Source: Metridium senile (Eukaryota; Cnidaria; Anthozoa; Actiniaria; Metridiidae). From it: a DNA stretch of 64,000 nucleotides. The notes under the pieces are model-generated. The model was given only the letters and a program-made list of their open reading frames with translations, was not told the origin of the DNA and did no database searches. Below are positions 63,882-64,000 of the stretch, in pieces (position 1 is the first letter of the stretch; the number at the start of each line of letters is the position of its first letter). The stretch is taken from NCBI GenBank assembly GCA_949775045.1, contig OX459099.1:5191067-5255066 (forward strand). Reading direction: 5' to 3'. The position numbers and the translations under genes were made by a program.

Positions 63882-64000
63882 CGTATGACTATGAAAGGTT
63901 CAGTGTCGGGTGCGTGCCTTGCAGTGACCGTTATGATTCTAGAGGTTTTTGATATGCCTTGCCGTACCTTGACCGCGATCGTGTCATGAGCTTTACACAG

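Overview
This is a eukaryotic, almost certainly metazoan, genomic window. It is AT-rich, its genes are split by short-to-medium introns, and its intergenic and intronic space is dense with microsatellites, hairpin MITEs and degraded LINE fragments. The gene set (DHX40 helicase, a DUF229 alkaline-phosphatase-superfamily protein, COP9 signalosome subunit 1, a T-type calcium channel) and the style of the repeats suggest an early-branching animal. An anthozoan cnidarian (sea anemone or coral) is my best guess, but that is inference. No rRNA, tRNA or CRISPR features were seen.

Layout. 1-13.6 kb: no convincing host gene. It holds transposon-derived sequence: a MITE with TAA target duplication at 41-249, a nested inverted repeat at 718-2831, a TTAA-flanked element at 3803-4498, and a 4.1 kb TA-flanked element at 6159-10269 with a TTA-flanked element nested inside it. 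A broken LINE reverse-transcriptase end follows. 13.6-21.1 kb: a complete 15-exon DHX40 gene on the minus strand (724 aa). 21.5-24.9 kb: a two-exon minus-strand gene for a 988 aa type II membrane DUF229 protein, with a 10-copy short repeat array just upstream. 26.5-36.2 kb: a complete 16-exon GPS1/CSN1 gene on the plus strand (468 aa). 36.2-52.1 kb: gene-poor, with tandem repeats, long ATT/ATC microsatellites, MITEs and another LINE scrap. 52.1-64 kb: the 5' part of a plus-strand Cav3 T-type calcium channel (8 exons seen, from the N-terminus to domain II S2-S3), running off the window.

The exon joins were worked out by hand. All are phase-consistent, and the conserved helicase, RPN7/PCI and channel motifs reappear in order across them.

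The most striking structural signal is that tandem duplications straddle splice junctions in three neighbouring genes. DHX40 intron 8 carries five extra copies of an exon end plus its 5' splice site in 129-bp units. CSN1 exon 15 has two extra upstream copies of its 3' splice site plus exon start. Cav3 exon 4 has extra copies on both sides: two acceptor copies upstream and three donor copies downstream. In the acceptor cases, use of the decoys would give premature stops. Two other splice features stand out: an AT-AC (U12-type) intron in the calcium channel with near-consensus donor and branch site, and a GC-AG intron in CSN1. The DHX40 start codon sits in a near-perfect TISU/YY1-like element.
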